From the NCBI RefSeq assembly GCF_024582835.1, contig NZ_CP102096.1, positions 1,364,001 to 1,428,000 on the forward strand: a stretch of DNA of 64,000 nucleotides, given 5' to 3'. The DNA is from Vibrio japonicus (GTDB lineage Bacteria; Pseudomonadota; Gammaproteobacteria; Enterobacterales; Vibrionaceae). The position numbers and the translations under genes were made by a program. Positions 17,062-25,195 of this stretch are shown here, in pieces; the first letter of the stretch is position 1, and each line of letters opens with the position of its first letter. The notes beneath the pieces are model-generated. The model ran no database searches. It saw only the letters and a program-made list of their open reading frames with translations, and had not been told where the DNA came from.

Positions 17062-18249
17062 ATGGACTTTAAAACTCACATATCCTTCGAGCCCAGTGAG
17101 AAAGCAGCGATAGAAGAGCTCATTGAAGGCATGGACAGGACCAATCTCGTTAGCGTGATTTGCTATTTTACTCAGGAATATAGTGCGAAAAAACTCAGCA
17201 AGCTTTTTAGCCGACTACTTCCTGATGTCTCTATTCTTGGTTGCTCCTCATCGAAAGGTATAATAACGGAGCGCGGCGTTCACTTTGGTAGTGTAGTAGG
17301 TGTCATTGCGATTTATGACAGTCATTCCGATGCTTACGGTTCAGGTTTGATTAACTTTTCAGAAGATGAGTTATCAGGCGACATGGTCCGAAAAGCGATA
17401 AACATTGCGCTACATAAAGCAGGGAGAGAGGGAGAAGTTCCCAGTTTTGCGATTGTGCATAGTACTCCGGGATTCGAAGAGTCGTTAATTCGCCACATTG
17501 ATAACGTTTTTCAGACTCCAATCCCCATTATGGGCGCATCTGCAGCGGATAATGCAATCAAAGGTCAATGGTCTATTTTTAACGAAGACGCTTCAACCAA
17601 TCGAGGGTTTGCTATTCAGTTGCTTTTCCCCTCGAAACCTTTGGCATCCGGATTTAGTGCTGGTTATTCGCCAACCTTGCTAAAAGGAACCGTTACAAAA
17701 GCAGCGGGAAGGGAGTTGCTTGAAATCGACGGTTCTCCAGCTCAAGACGTTTATCGACAATGGATACACAATCATGTAAACGAAAAATTACCTAAGCGTT
17801 TGAAATTTGAGTTTGTTACACAGTACCCACTAGGTAGAATTGCCGGTTCATTGTATGACCAACCTTACTACAAATTGTCTCATCCAGTTGACGTGAATCC
17901 AAATGGTGGAATTCATTTATTCACAGACATACAAGTTGGCGATAAAGTAACGCTAATGTCTGGAGATAAAAGGGAATTAATTTCTCGTCCTGCGCGCGTT
18001 ATCAAAGAAGCGAAGAGACAATCCATTAACAACTTTCAGGTTTCTGGCGCAATATGCATTATATGCGCAGGCGCAATGAAATATCTGGGCGATGATATCC
18101 ACGAAGTATATCGAATCATAAAGCAGGAAATGAAAGATACGCCATTTATATGCCCGTTTACTTTTGGCGAGCAAGGCCGTTTTATCAATGGCGAAAATGG
18201 TCATGGTAATTTAATGATTTCATCCGTAACGTTTTACTCATCTAAATAG
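17062..18249 (+). CDS. vpsV: FIST-domain sensor protein (NosP/VpsV type)
   Basis: The 395-aa soluble protein has the FIST N-terminal domain (about 25-220, including LPDVSILGCSSSKGIIT and GASAADNAIKG) and a FIST C-terminal domain (about 225-365, including the segment before FICPFTFGEQGRF). In other gammaproteobacteria such proteins are haem-based nitric-oxide sensors (NosP) that inhibit a partner kinase. In V. cholerae the equivalent gene is vpsV. Here it precedes a hybrid kinase by 5 bp, the diagnostic arrangement. Haem binding cannot be established from sequence alone. Proximity to an oxidase cluster fits respiratory-gas sensing. Confidence 0.8.
   Translation: MDFKTHISFEPSEKAAIEELIEGMDRTNLVSVICYFTQEYSAKKLSKLFSRLLPDVSILGCSSSKGIITERGVHFGSVVGVIAIYDSHSDAYGSGLINFSEDELSGDMVRKAINIALHKAGREGEVPSFAIVHSTPGFEESLIRHIDNVFQTPIPIMGASAADNAIKGQWSIFNEDASTNRGFAIQLLFPSKPLASGFSAGYSPTLLKGTVTKAAGRELLEIDGSPAQDVYRQWIHNHVNEKLPKRLKFEFVTQYPLGRIAGSLYDQPYYKLSHPVDVNPNGGIHLFTDIQVGDKVTLMSGDKRELISRPARVIKEAKRQSINNFQVSGAICIICAGAMKYLGDDIHEVYRIIKQEMKDTPFICPFTFGEQGRFINGENGHGNLMISSVTFYSSK
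17706..17713 (+). other. KOPS-like octamer (FtsK orientation)
   Basis: GGGAAGGG matches GGGNAGGG and, on the plus strand left of dif, has the polarity expected for FtsK loading toward dif at 23371. A single octamer can occur by chance. Confidence 0.25.
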
Positions 18250-18254
18250 AAGCT

Positions 18255-19973
18255 ATGTGCTTAAAAATTAAAGAACAACTTTGCGAAGCATTGATAGAAC
18301 TGAAACAGAGCCAAGAACGAGAAGCTCGGCTCGTTTCCGAAAACCGTTCTATACTCGATGCAATTTCAAGTATTACTAGCGCGTCCAATAAACAGCAGAT
18401 CTTCCACGAACTGAACAAAGTTCTATCACTTTATATCGAGTTTACGGATTTCATTGTTCTTAGTAAAAACGTTGATGAGAAAGCCTTTAGAACAATACTC
18501 AGCTCGAATAGCGTTTTTGATAATGCGGGATGGTTCAACTCTAGTAAATTTGAACGAGCACTGAAAGGTGAGTCGATTATTCTATTTGAACCAGCGAAGC
18601 TGACGGAGTTTTCAAACCTTGAGCAACCTCAAAAAGCCGCGATTAAATCTGCCTTGCTTACAGGAGTTAAAACGACAGTCACAGAATCAATCATACTTCT
18701 CGTAGGTGATAAAGCGGGAAAATTTAGCTTAAGTTCGAGTGAAACCCTATCAAAATTTCGTCCTCTAATAGAGCGTGCCTTGACGGATATCGAACATAAA
18801 GAGCAACTCCAACAGCTGGTTGAAGTAAGAACTCAGCAGCTAAAGCAAGCGCAACTGAAAGCAGAACAAGCAAACAAGTCGAAATCTCGCTTTCTCGCTA
18901 TGATGAGTCATGAACTGAGAACACCTTTAAACGCAGTTCTTGGTTATATTGATGTGTTATCTCAAGATAAAAAACTGACGACTCAGCTAGATATATTAGA
19001 GCAAATGGAATCGTCTGCTGAACACTTGTTAGTTCTTATCAACGACATATTAGAGCTCTCTCGCATCGAAAGTGGCGGTTTTCAAGTCAAACTTCGTTGG
19101 GTAAACCTTCATTCCGAATTCACTTATATTCTTGAACACTTCCACCATTTATCCACTGCCAAAGGGCTCGACTTTTCCACATCAATCGAGTTCGAAAAAG
19201 ATATGCTGTTCCATCTAGATCCGGCAAGAGTCATGCAAATTGTTTTCAACTTGCTTGGTAATGCGGTTAAATTTACCGAATCAGGATCTGTCAGTTTAAA
19301 AGCGCAGCTAGTTAACTCGAACTTGACCATCACCGTTCAAGACACAGGTATTGGTATAGACGAATCACGATTGCAGGCCGTGTTTTCTCAATTCAAGCAA
19401 GCTGATGATTCTATCACTCGAAAATATGGCGGTAGTGGGCTAGGGCTGACAATTTCAAAGCATCTCGTAGAACTAATGAACGGGGAGATCGCATTAGAGA
19501 GCTCTTTAGGTGAAGGTTCGACATTTTCTATTAAGCTTCCTGTGTCTGTTAAATCAGAGCTAAATGAAGAACATATTGCAAACAACATCGTTAATGTTCC
19601 AACTTCAAGTCTAAAGATTCTCGTTGTCGAGGATACAGAAACCAATCAGATGGTCATCAAGTTACTTTTGGAGAAGTTAGGGCATAAGGTAGTCATGCTC
19701 AGTAATGGTGAAGAATCTGTAGACTATTTAAAAGAGAATATGCACCACGTTGATCTGATTTTTATGGATGTGTCAATGCCCGTTATGGATGGGATTACCG
19801 CAACGCGTAAAATTAGACAGTTTTGTACTAAAACACCTATTATTGCGCTGACAGCGCACGCAATGGATCAAGATAAGCAAACTTGTTTAGATGCAGGCAT
19901 GAATGCTTTTGTATCCAAACCGATTCGAAGTGCAGAGATACAAAGCGCAATAGAAACGGTTCTAATTTACTAA
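18255..19973 (+). CDS. vpsS: soluble hybrid histidine kinase (VpsS/NahK type)
   Basis: The 572-aa protein has no membrane helix. Order: N-terminal coiled coil, a GAF-like sensory region (about 45-180), another coiled coil, a dimerisation/phosphoacceptor domain with [15 protein letters not shown] (H219), an ATPase domain with N box ([14 protein letters not shown]) and G boxes (DTGIGID, GGSGLGL), and a receiver (about 453-570) with phosphoacceptor D505 in [11 protein letters not shown] and K555. No HPt domain is present, so phosphate must pass to a separate protein. V. cholerae VpsS uses LuxU and raises biofilm gene expression. The FIST protein encoded just upstream is the likely input partner. 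It converges with the DUF2955 gene 57 bp away. Confidence 0.85.
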   Translation: MCLKIKEQLCEALIELKQSQEREARLVSENRSILDAISSITSASNKQQIFHELNKVLSLYIEFTDFIVLSKNVDEKAFRTILSSNSVFDNAGWFNSSKFERALKGESIILFEPAKLTEFSNLEQPQKAAIKSALLTGVKTTVTESIILLVGDKAGKFSLSSSETLSKFRPLIERALTDIEHKEQLQQLVEVRTQQLKQAQLKAEQANKSKSRFLAMMSHELRTPLNAVLGYIDVLSQDKKLTTQLDILEQMESSAEHLLVLINDILELSRIESGGFQVKLRWVNLHSEFTYILEHFHHLSTAKGLDFSTSIEFEKDMLFHLDPARVMQIVFNLLGNAVKFTESGSVSLKAQLVNSNLTITVQDTGIGIDESRLQAVFSQFKQADDSITRKYGGSGLGLTISKHLVELMNGEIALESSLGEGSTFSIKLPVSVKSELNEEHIANNIVNVPTSSLKILVVEDTETNQMVIKLLLEKLGHKVVMLSNGEESVDYLKENMHHVDLIFMDVSMPVMDGITATRKIRQFCTKTPIIALTAHAMDQDKQTCLDAGMNAFVSKPIRSAEIQSAIETVLIY

Positions 19974-20030
19974 TCAAACGCCAGTATTGGTAAAATACAA
20001 CCGCTTCTATTTGTGTTTTATTTAAGAATT

Positions 20031-21050
20031 CTAGCCGAGTTCGTGTTGGTGGCGTTTGATTAGGGTCACACGAATCCAATGGTGGACGACCCACATTACC
20101 ATTGCTGTTAATAGTACCGCGACAAAGATAGAACTAAAACGGTACAAAATTGAAAAGAAAGCGTCTTTCTCTTCGGGTACCAATGCAGTGGTAAGTGGCA
20201 CTGAGAGCGCCGACATGGCTGAAAAAGCAATGGCTCCTTTGATTTGCCCCTTAGTTAACCAATGACAGAAAGGGCCCATAGCTATTGTAAAAGCTAACCA
20301 GAAGAGTAGGCCATCCCCATACCAACTTCCCAAGATTAACTGTACTGCCATGCCCGCTAAGCATCCCAACGCAGTGCCGATGATTCGAATCTTTGCCATT
20401 CCCAGAGAACCAGCTAGGGTCATCGGGGTTAAAATGATCAAAATCGACGCCTGTGCAGAAAGCGAGTCATTTAAGTCTGCGATTTGGAACACGAGGAATG
20501 CCGCCATCGCCACTAGCCAACCCATCGCCACCTGGCTAATGTAATCAATATCGCTTTTTACGGGAGTCTCTACTGCTGCCGGTTTCTGAGGTGACTCCGG
20601 CTCAGGAAACAGCCAAAAAGCGAAAGCACATATTAATATATTGCAAAATGCAATCACCCATAAGTTAACGTTAAACTCTTCAACATCATAGGAGTTATAA
20701 CTCGCAAAGTTCAAAACAATAGAACCAACCAGCAAACCAATGTAACCAAACAAGTAAGTTTTTGGTTTCATCATAGCAATACATTTGGAAAGAAGTAGGA
20801 CACCGACAGCAACCGTCATAAGAGTAGGGTGAAACTGTAAATACTCCAACAACAGTGTCGCCTGAAGTGTTGTCCAAACAGTCGCGAAAAATATGCCAGC
20901 TACGCCGGAAAGACTAAACTGGTTCATGGTTCCCAATACAAACAACGGAAACATGACCGCAAAAAAGCCATAAGACCAGCCAAATAGCATACTGAGAGCC
21001 AGACCCGCTGAGCAACCAAACCAAATTCGTGTGGTTTTCATCGATACCAT
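20031..21050 (-). CDS. DUF2955 (FUSC-like) membrane protein of an efflux pair
   Basis: A 339-aa integral membrane protein with roughly eight to ten hydrophobic segments in two halves, beginning RIWFGCSAGLALSMLFGWSY, as in DUF2955 proteins related to fusaric-acid-resistance/AaeB transporters. It starts 5 bp after the HlyD-family gene, so the two form an operon resembling aaeAB, here with a shorter pump lacking a large soluble domain. A divergent LysR gene at 22220 probably regulates the pair, as aaeR does for aaeAB. Substrate unknown; aromatic acids or drugs are possible. An alternative start lies three codons in. Confidence 0.78.
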   Translation of the reverse strand: MVSMKTTRIWFGCSAGLALSMLFGWSYGFFAVMFPLFVLGTMNQFSLSGVAGIFFATVWTTLQATLLLEYLQFHPTLMTVAVGVLLLSKCIAMMKPKTYLFGYIGLLVGSIVLNFASYNSYDVEEFNVNLWVIAFCNILICAFAFWLFPEPESPQKPAAVETPVKSDIDYISQVAMGWLVAMAAFLVFQIADLNDSLSAQASILIILTPMTLAGSLGMAKIRIIGTALGCLAGMAVQLILGSWYGDGLLFWLAFTIAMGPFCHWLTKGQIKGAIAFSAMSALSVPLTTALVPEEKDAFFSILYRFSSIFVAVLLTAMVMWVVHHWIRVTLIKRHQHELG

Positions 21051-21055
21051 CCAAC

Positions 21056-22132
21056 CTAGTAAATGAAGTGGAACCAGCTCGCAAGGTGAATTTGCGTTTT
21101 AGCCATGAACTCCCAAAATGGACTATCTCCCGGATACAACACGATGGTTGCCCGTGATCCAACGAAAAGTGACTGGGGTAACGTTTCTTCACTTTTAAGG
21201 TTTACGCGTGTTCGTTGTGCATCTCGAACCCAGCGATTATTCACTTCAACTTTAGTCAAAGCACCATCTGGTGTTTGTTGCGCTGCCGCAACCCCATAGT
21301 CTCGGCTGGATAGATCAAAGTCATACACTGAACCTGGATTAGCATCGAACGCGACGAGGGCGTGAAAAGTATCATCGGCATTGGCAACGGACTTTTCACG
21401 GAAATCTGCAGCGACCCACATCGAGCCAGTTGGAACAAAGGTTAGAAGTGGCATATTGGTTTTTGCCATTGTGCCCACCTCTAGCTGCAAGTTAGTTACC
21501 ACACCATCACTTGGAGCAAGTACTGCGGTGTTTGTTAAATCCAGCTGCGCTTTTTCAATCCCATTATTTGCAATGCGAACAGCGGTACTTTGTCCTTTCT
21601 TTTCTCCAAGTTGAGCGTCTATTACTTTTAAGTTTTGTTGTTCCGCTTTAAGTGTCGCTCGCGCGACTTGATTTTGAGCGTAGGCGTTATCAACAGAAGA
21701 TTGAGAGATGACCTTCTGCTTTGACAGTTTCAGTAAACGACTATACTCGCGGTTCGCATTGTCGAACGTTGCTTGCGCGCGAGCGATATTGGCAATTGCC
21801 GCTTCGCGTTGAGAGTAAAGAGTTGCTTCTTTTTCATAGGCAGACTGCAACGATAAGTTCGCCTGTTCGAGCGCTATGCTGTATTTGCGTTGATCAACAG
21901 TAAATAGAACATCGCCTTTTTTAACCATCTGGTTATTACCAATACGGACATCTGTAACTTTACCGGAAACTTCAGGTGCGATTTGCACCACATAGCCTTG
22001 TACACGTCCTTCGGTAGTCAGTGGAACATGGCGATCAGCGATGATGATGTATAAAAATAGAACGATGAATAGGACAATCAACGTTTTCATCCAATGCCTG
22101 AATTTTTGGTCTGCGGTCATTACAAATACCAT
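21056..22132 (-). CDS. HlyD/EmrA-type membrane fusion protein
   Basis: The 358-aa periplasmic adaptor has an N-terminal anchor helix (TLIVLFIVLFLYIIIADRHV), a lipoyl-like first half (TTEGRVQGYVVQIAPEVSG, then KVTDVRIGNNQMVKKGDVLF), a long coiled coil (about 75-185), the second lipoyl half (LAPSDGVVTNLQLEVGTMA) and a beta-barrel domain. It would link the DUF2955 pump to an outer-membrane channel encoded elsewhere. The start may be 22132 or the in-frame ATG at 22120; neither has a strong ribosome-binding site. An 87-bp gap separates it from the divergent LysR gene. Confidence 0.88.
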   Translation of the reverse strand: MVFVMTADQKFRHWMKTLIVLFIVLFLYIIIADRHVPLTTEGRVQGYVVQIAPEVSGKVTDVRIGNNQMVKKGDVLFTVDQRKYSIALEQANLSLQSAYEKEATLYSQREAAIANIARAQATFDNANREYSRLLKLSKQKVISQSSVDNAYAQNQVARATLKAEQQNLKVIDAQLGEKKGQSTAVRIANNGIEKAQLDLTNTAVLAPSDGVVTNLQLEVGTMAKTNMPLLTFVPTGSMWVAADFREKSVANADDTFHALVAFDANPGSVYDFDLSSRDYGVAAAQQTPDGALTKVEVNNRWVRDAQRTRVNLKSEETLPQSLFVGSRATIVLYPGDSPFWEFMAKTQIHLASWFHFIY

Positions 22133-22219
22133 TTAACAAATAGATTAAAGGATTATAGAGAACTCAATCACAATTAAGTAGAATGACAATAAGCACACAA
22201 GCGACCTAAAAGTAGGACA

Positions 22220-23080
22220 ATGAACGCAAGTCTCGATGATCTATATTTGTTTACTCAAACCGTGGTTCACGGTGGGATAAGTGCCGCCGCTGATGCGAAT
22301 AACATGCAGCGATCTAAAGTGAGCCGAAGATTACAAGAACTAGAAAAAAATTTAGGGTTTCAATTACTTATACGAACAACTCGTACCATAGAGCTAACGG
22401 AGCATGGCACGCGCTTATTTGAATTAGTAGGGCAGTCAATAGAGCATGTCCAAGAAGGTTTAAATGTTATGAACGAGTATCAGCGTGAACTGAGCGGGAA
22501 AGTTCGTCTAGCCATTCCGTCTGCGTTAATGAGTTCTGCTGCATTTAACTCAATTATCACTGCATACACAACTCGTTATCCTGACATCTCTGTTGAAATC
22601 GAAAACCACCAAGAAAGTGTTGACTTAAAACGTCAAGCTTTTGACCTACAGCTATTACCTAGCGTAGTTAAAGTAACAGATGACAGTTATGTACAGTTTA
22701 GTTTGTTGCCATATCGAAGCCATTTCGTGGCATCCAAAGCATACTTAGGTCGTTATGCGCCCATACGAGACATAACAGATCTAAAGCAACATCGTTTGTT
22801 AACCAATCGATACAATGCGAACTTACTCGAACCTGAACTGCATATAGCTCTAAAGTCAGACGATCTTCATCTTCTGCGCTCAATGGCTATTGCAGGGAAT
22901 GGAATAGCGTTCATCCCACAAGCACATTCCAAACCAGATTTGGCAGATGGTTTGCTGACAGAAGTGCTACCTGAGTTTACACACCCAAAGCAGCATTTAA
23001 CGCTGATTTATCCGTCGTCGTTATTTTTGCCTAACAAAGTGAAAGCGCTTATTGAGCTTTTCCGAGAGAAATTTAAATAA
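22220..23080 (+). CDS. LysR-family regulator of the adjacent efflux pair
   Basis: A 286-aa regulator with an N-terminal winged helix-turn-helix (LDDLYLFTQTVVHGGISAAA, then SKVSRRLQELEKNLGFQLLI) and a periplasmic-binding-like effector domain from about residue 90. It is divergent from the HlyD/DUF2955 operon, the classical position of a LysR regulator controlling its neighbour. The effector is unknown; by analogy with AaeR it could be an aromatic acid. It is the last gene before the dif region. Confidence 0.9.
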   Translation: MNASLDDLYLFTQTVVHGGISAAADANNMQRSKVSRRLQELEKNLGFQLLIRTTRTIELTEHGTRLFELVGQSIEHVQEGLNVMNEYQRELSGKVRLAIPSALMSSAAFNSIITAYTTRYPDISVEIENHQESVDLKRQAFDLQLLPSVVKVTDDSYVQFSLLPYRSHFVASKAYLGRYAPIRDITDLKQHRLLTNRYNANLLEPELHIALKSDDLHLLRSMAIAGNGIAFIPQAHSKPDLADGLLTEVLPEFTHPKQHLTLIYPSSLFLPNKVKALIELFREKFK

Positions 23081-23228
23081 CCAGGACGAGCTTCTGAAGA
23101 TGACAAAGAGGCTCGCGAACTTACAGCGTACGAATAGTTTTATTGAAACCAATTGAGTGATTAAGTTGATTGAGCAACTTTTGCATGGCGAAGAGAAACA
23201 CTTACTAAAAAACAATTCAGTTATAGAT

Positions 23229-23274
23229 CTAATAATCAGACTTGTTAATCTCTGATTAACCAACTGATTATTAG
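23229..23274. repeat. nested inverted repeats about 100 bp from dif
   Basis: The outer arms CTAATAATCAG and CTGATTATTAG (11 bp, perfect) enclose inner arms GTTAATC and GATTAAC (7 bp, perfect) around TCT. The structure is AT-rich and lies in the noncoding stretch between the LysR gene and dif. No T-run follows. It could be a transcript end or a protein-binding site. Confidence 0.6.
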
Positions 23275-23370
23275 GTATTTTATGGTAAATACGATTATGT
23301 TTAATTTAAAGTTAGAAATTGAAAAGAGCAGGAGAGTTAACTAGATGGAATCTATAGCTCGGCACACCTT

Positions 23371-23398
23371 ATTTAACATAATATACATAATGCGCATT
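23371..23398 (-). other. dif site of chromosome I (XerC/XerD recombination)
   Basis: On the minus strand the 28-bp core has an XerC-side arm AATGCGCATTA, the central hexamer TGTATA, and an XerD-side arm TTATGTTAAAT. The XerD arm and central hexamer are identical to E. coli dif as I recall it, and the XerC arm is close to Vibrio dif1. XerCD resolve chromosome dimers here under FtsK control. Filamentous phages such as CTX and f237 integrate at this site in other vibrios. The site lies in a noncoding gap near matS sites and matP. The rest of 23081-23482 holds no gene I can support. Confidence 0.93.
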
Positions 23399-23482
23399 TA
23401 GGTTTAATCTGTTAACAAAGGCTAACTCTTTGATTAAGCGTTTCATAAGTGTCTGATAACCAAGCCGTAATTTTTTATTCTG

Positions 23483-23829
23483 TTGATTTCCATACCACAA
23501 GTTACTTGTACTATTCCTAACGTTCATTTTCAGTACTTAACCAAAACCGCCGAAAAACCCGACCGCCACATTATAACGATACGCGCTGGTCTGGCTTTCG
23601 GGTTTGTGAAAAACGCGCGGTACTTATCACACCGTCTGAGCGTGAATTCAGCCCGAAAGAATTGGAAAGTTTTGTGTTCTGGCACGATGAACATCGCCAG
23701 TTTGTTGAAATGTACGGCCACTTTGACCAGCCTAAGGTCTATCCCGCTAAGGAAAATCTATTGCCATTTCGTGGCGACCGTCGAATGAAAGCCGCCGAAT
23801 GGATTCCATCAAAAAACAAGTCATCCTAG
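23483..23829 (+). pseudogene. frameshifted, 5'-truncated gene remnant next to dif
   Basis: Two overlapping plus-strand frames together look like one protein. The frame open from 23471 reads ISIPQVTCTIPNVHFQYL and continues TKTAEKP. Near 23560-23575, in a run of A and C residues, the protein-like signal moves to the next frame, which reads PHYNDTRWSGFRVCEKR and continues through FVFWHDEHRQFVEMYGHFDQ to KAAEWIPSKN and a TAG at 23827. No good start codon is present. The second frame has natural-looking composition for about 85 residues. I do not recognise the family. It overlaps the convergent 303-aa gene by 9 bp and starts about 85 bp from dif, so it may be debris from an earlier insertion. Confidence 0.6.
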
Positions 23830-24732
23830 TATTTGTCGAATATATTGCCCCCAACGTTTATCGTGAATAATACGTTCATGCTCTTCGGCACCATTTATAA
23901 TTTCGTTTTTTGTCAGTTTAGATAGTTTTTCCCAGTCATCACCAAAGACATAAGTGGCATTGTCCAAGTAAATGCTTTCAAGGATATAAATGCCCTTATT
24001 TTCAAAGCCATAAACAAAGTAACCACTAAACCCTGCTCGTCCAACAGCAACGAAGTCTGGATTAAAGTTGGTGATTGTTTTCATCCTGTCTTCAACAACA
24101 GGTTGCTGGGTAGATTTTGCCTTTTTCTCTATCACCTCACCAATCAGAGGTTTTAGTTTACTCCAAGGGTACGCACCTTTAGGTAAAATATCCCAGCCAA
24201 TCTCCTTGATTGTTAAAGTGGTATAGTCATTCTTCTTCGCATCTACTACTTGGAATTGCCCAAAAATCTCAAGCATAACATTTGATAAATGAACTAAGTC
24301 CTCTTGCTTTATGGAAGCTAAACCAATTTCTCTAGTTGTTACATAAAATGAGTCTCCAGACTCGACTAGAGTCAATTTTTCCATTGGGGCATCTATATAA
24401 TCACGCGGATATTTATCTACCATCCTAGTACAAGTTCCGCTGTGTTCATTTCCATGCCCGTCTTTCCATGATGTATGAAAAGACACAGGTTCAGGTTGAA
24501 GCGGTAAATCTTTTCTGACCACCTCTTTACCATCTGCATTGAAAGACGTGTACTTTCCAATTTGCGCTGGAACTAATTGCAATCCATCTTGTAGATAATC
24601 ATCAAACCCAATGAGGGACAATATTTCGGCGTGACTAGAGTCTAACCTTTGCACTAACTTTATTGTCTCAGCACCTTTTGCTGCATTAATCACCTTTGTT
24701 GCTTTTCTAATTGAATTGGCTTTTACAAACAT
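23821..24732 (-). CDS. 303-aa protein of unknown function in the dif accessory zone
   Basis: A soluble-looking protein with no signal peptide or membrane helix, starting 7 bases after AAGGTG. Visible features: an N-terminal lysine-rich helix, a mid-region with SFHTSWKDGHGNEHSGT, and a C-terminal block NATYVFGDDWEKLSKLTKNE, later ERIIHDKRW, a pattern I associate with the ends of several uncharacterised mobile or defence-associated proteins. That association is from memory and untested. It is flanked by a gene remnant and a strong hairpin (24838-24869), looks monocistronic and lies in the integration hotspot beside dif. Possible roles include phage defence or a toxin, but nothing in the sequence proves one. 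Confidence 0.7.
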   Translation of the reverse strand: MFVKANSIRKATKVINAAKGAETIKLVQRLDSSHAEILSLIGFDDYLQDGLQLVPAQIGKYTSFNADGKEVVRKDLPLQPEPVSFHTSWKDGHGNEHSGTCTRMVDKYPRDYIDAPMEKLTLVESGDSFYVTTREIGLASIKQEDLVHLSNVMLEIFGQFQVVDAKKNDYTTLTIKEIGWDILPKGAYPWSKLKPLIGEVIEKKAKSTQQPVVEDRMKTITNFNPDFVAVGRAGFSGYFVYGFENKGIYILESIYLDNATYVFGDDWEKLSKLTKNEIINGAEEHERIIHDKRWGQYIRQILG

Positions 24733-24837
24733 ATTTCACCTTATTGGTTGGTAAATTTGGAACTAACATAACAGTTGGTTCTTGCCAAGAATATGCTGTC
24801 TATTGTGTATGCAACAAGTGTGATTGCAAAAAAAGAC

Positions 24838-24869
24838 AAGGCCGAACCCTAAAACTAGGGTTCGGCCTT
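24838..24869 (-). terminator. strong 14-bp hairpin upstream of the 303-aa gene
   Basis: AAGGCCGAACCCTA and TAGGGTTCGGCCTT pair perfectly around AAAC. The minus-strand continuation is GTCTTTTTTTGC, so it would end minus-strand transcription entering from the right and insulate the 303-aa gene. No intact minus-strand gene lies directly upstream; 24870-25057 contains no supportable ORF. Confidence 0.7.
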
Positions 24870-25057
24870 ACTTTGTTTTGGCTTTTTTGATTTGAAGGAT
24901 AAAAGCCTGTCGACATTCATCGACGCGCCTATGGTATTAGTTTATCTATATTTGCGAGAAGCATTAATAAAACCACTTTCTAGGGCAATTTAGTAATGTC
25001 CTTTTATGGTTTAATGAACACACTGAGTTTTGAGGACCTCAACCGATACTGATTCCA

Positions 25058-25171
25058 ATGAGTAACCGAGACATTAGTCGTTTTAAAATGCTGCAAGATG
25101 TTCGCAAACGCGCTCGGCAAATCGACAATCACTACGATGAAAATCTCACAGTTAAAGTTTCAAACCTCTAA
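25058..25171 (+). pseudogene. probable remnant of an ISNCY-type transposase N-terminus
   Basis: A 37-codon frame reads MSNRDISRFKMLQDVRKR then ARQIDNHYDENLT and stops inside a hairpin. The first 18 residues resemble the start of ISNCY-group transposases, which begin with a similar S-x-R-D-x-x-R-x-x-x-L-x-D-V segment before a helix-turn-helix. Here the match breaks off. The AT-rich stretch from about 24990 could include the IS end. The identification is from memory of the family and is tentative. Confidence 0.35.
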
Positions 25172-25184
25172 CTGTGAGATTTTT
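25140..25184. terminator. 15-bp hairpin, terminator of the lipoprotein gene
   Basis: AAAATCTCACAGTTA and TAACTGTGAGATTTT pair perfectly around a 14-base loop. A-runs and T-runs on both sides allow termination from either strand. It lies 12 bp after the stop of the minus-strand lipoprotein gene. Confidence 0.8.
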
Positions 25185-25195
25185 GAAATAAACCA

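Noticed and set aside
17706..17713. KOPS polarity as proof of terminus location
   Set aside because: Only one GGGNAGGG was found and no oppositely oriented copy right of dif; too few to argue from. Dif and matS carry the case.
23081..23150. Readthrough extension of the LysR protein after its TAA
   Set aside because: About 18 in-frame codons follow before TAG, but family length is complete at the first stop and no recoding signal is visible.
23291..23311. Second XerD-like motif (TTATGTTTAAT) left of dif
   Set aside because: It has one mismatch in the arm and no XerC-like arm at the right spacing; probably AT-rich coincidence.
25058..25171. A real 37-aa small protein
   Set aside because: Resemblance to a transposase start and the stop inside a terminator hairpin make a remnant likelier than a functional gene.
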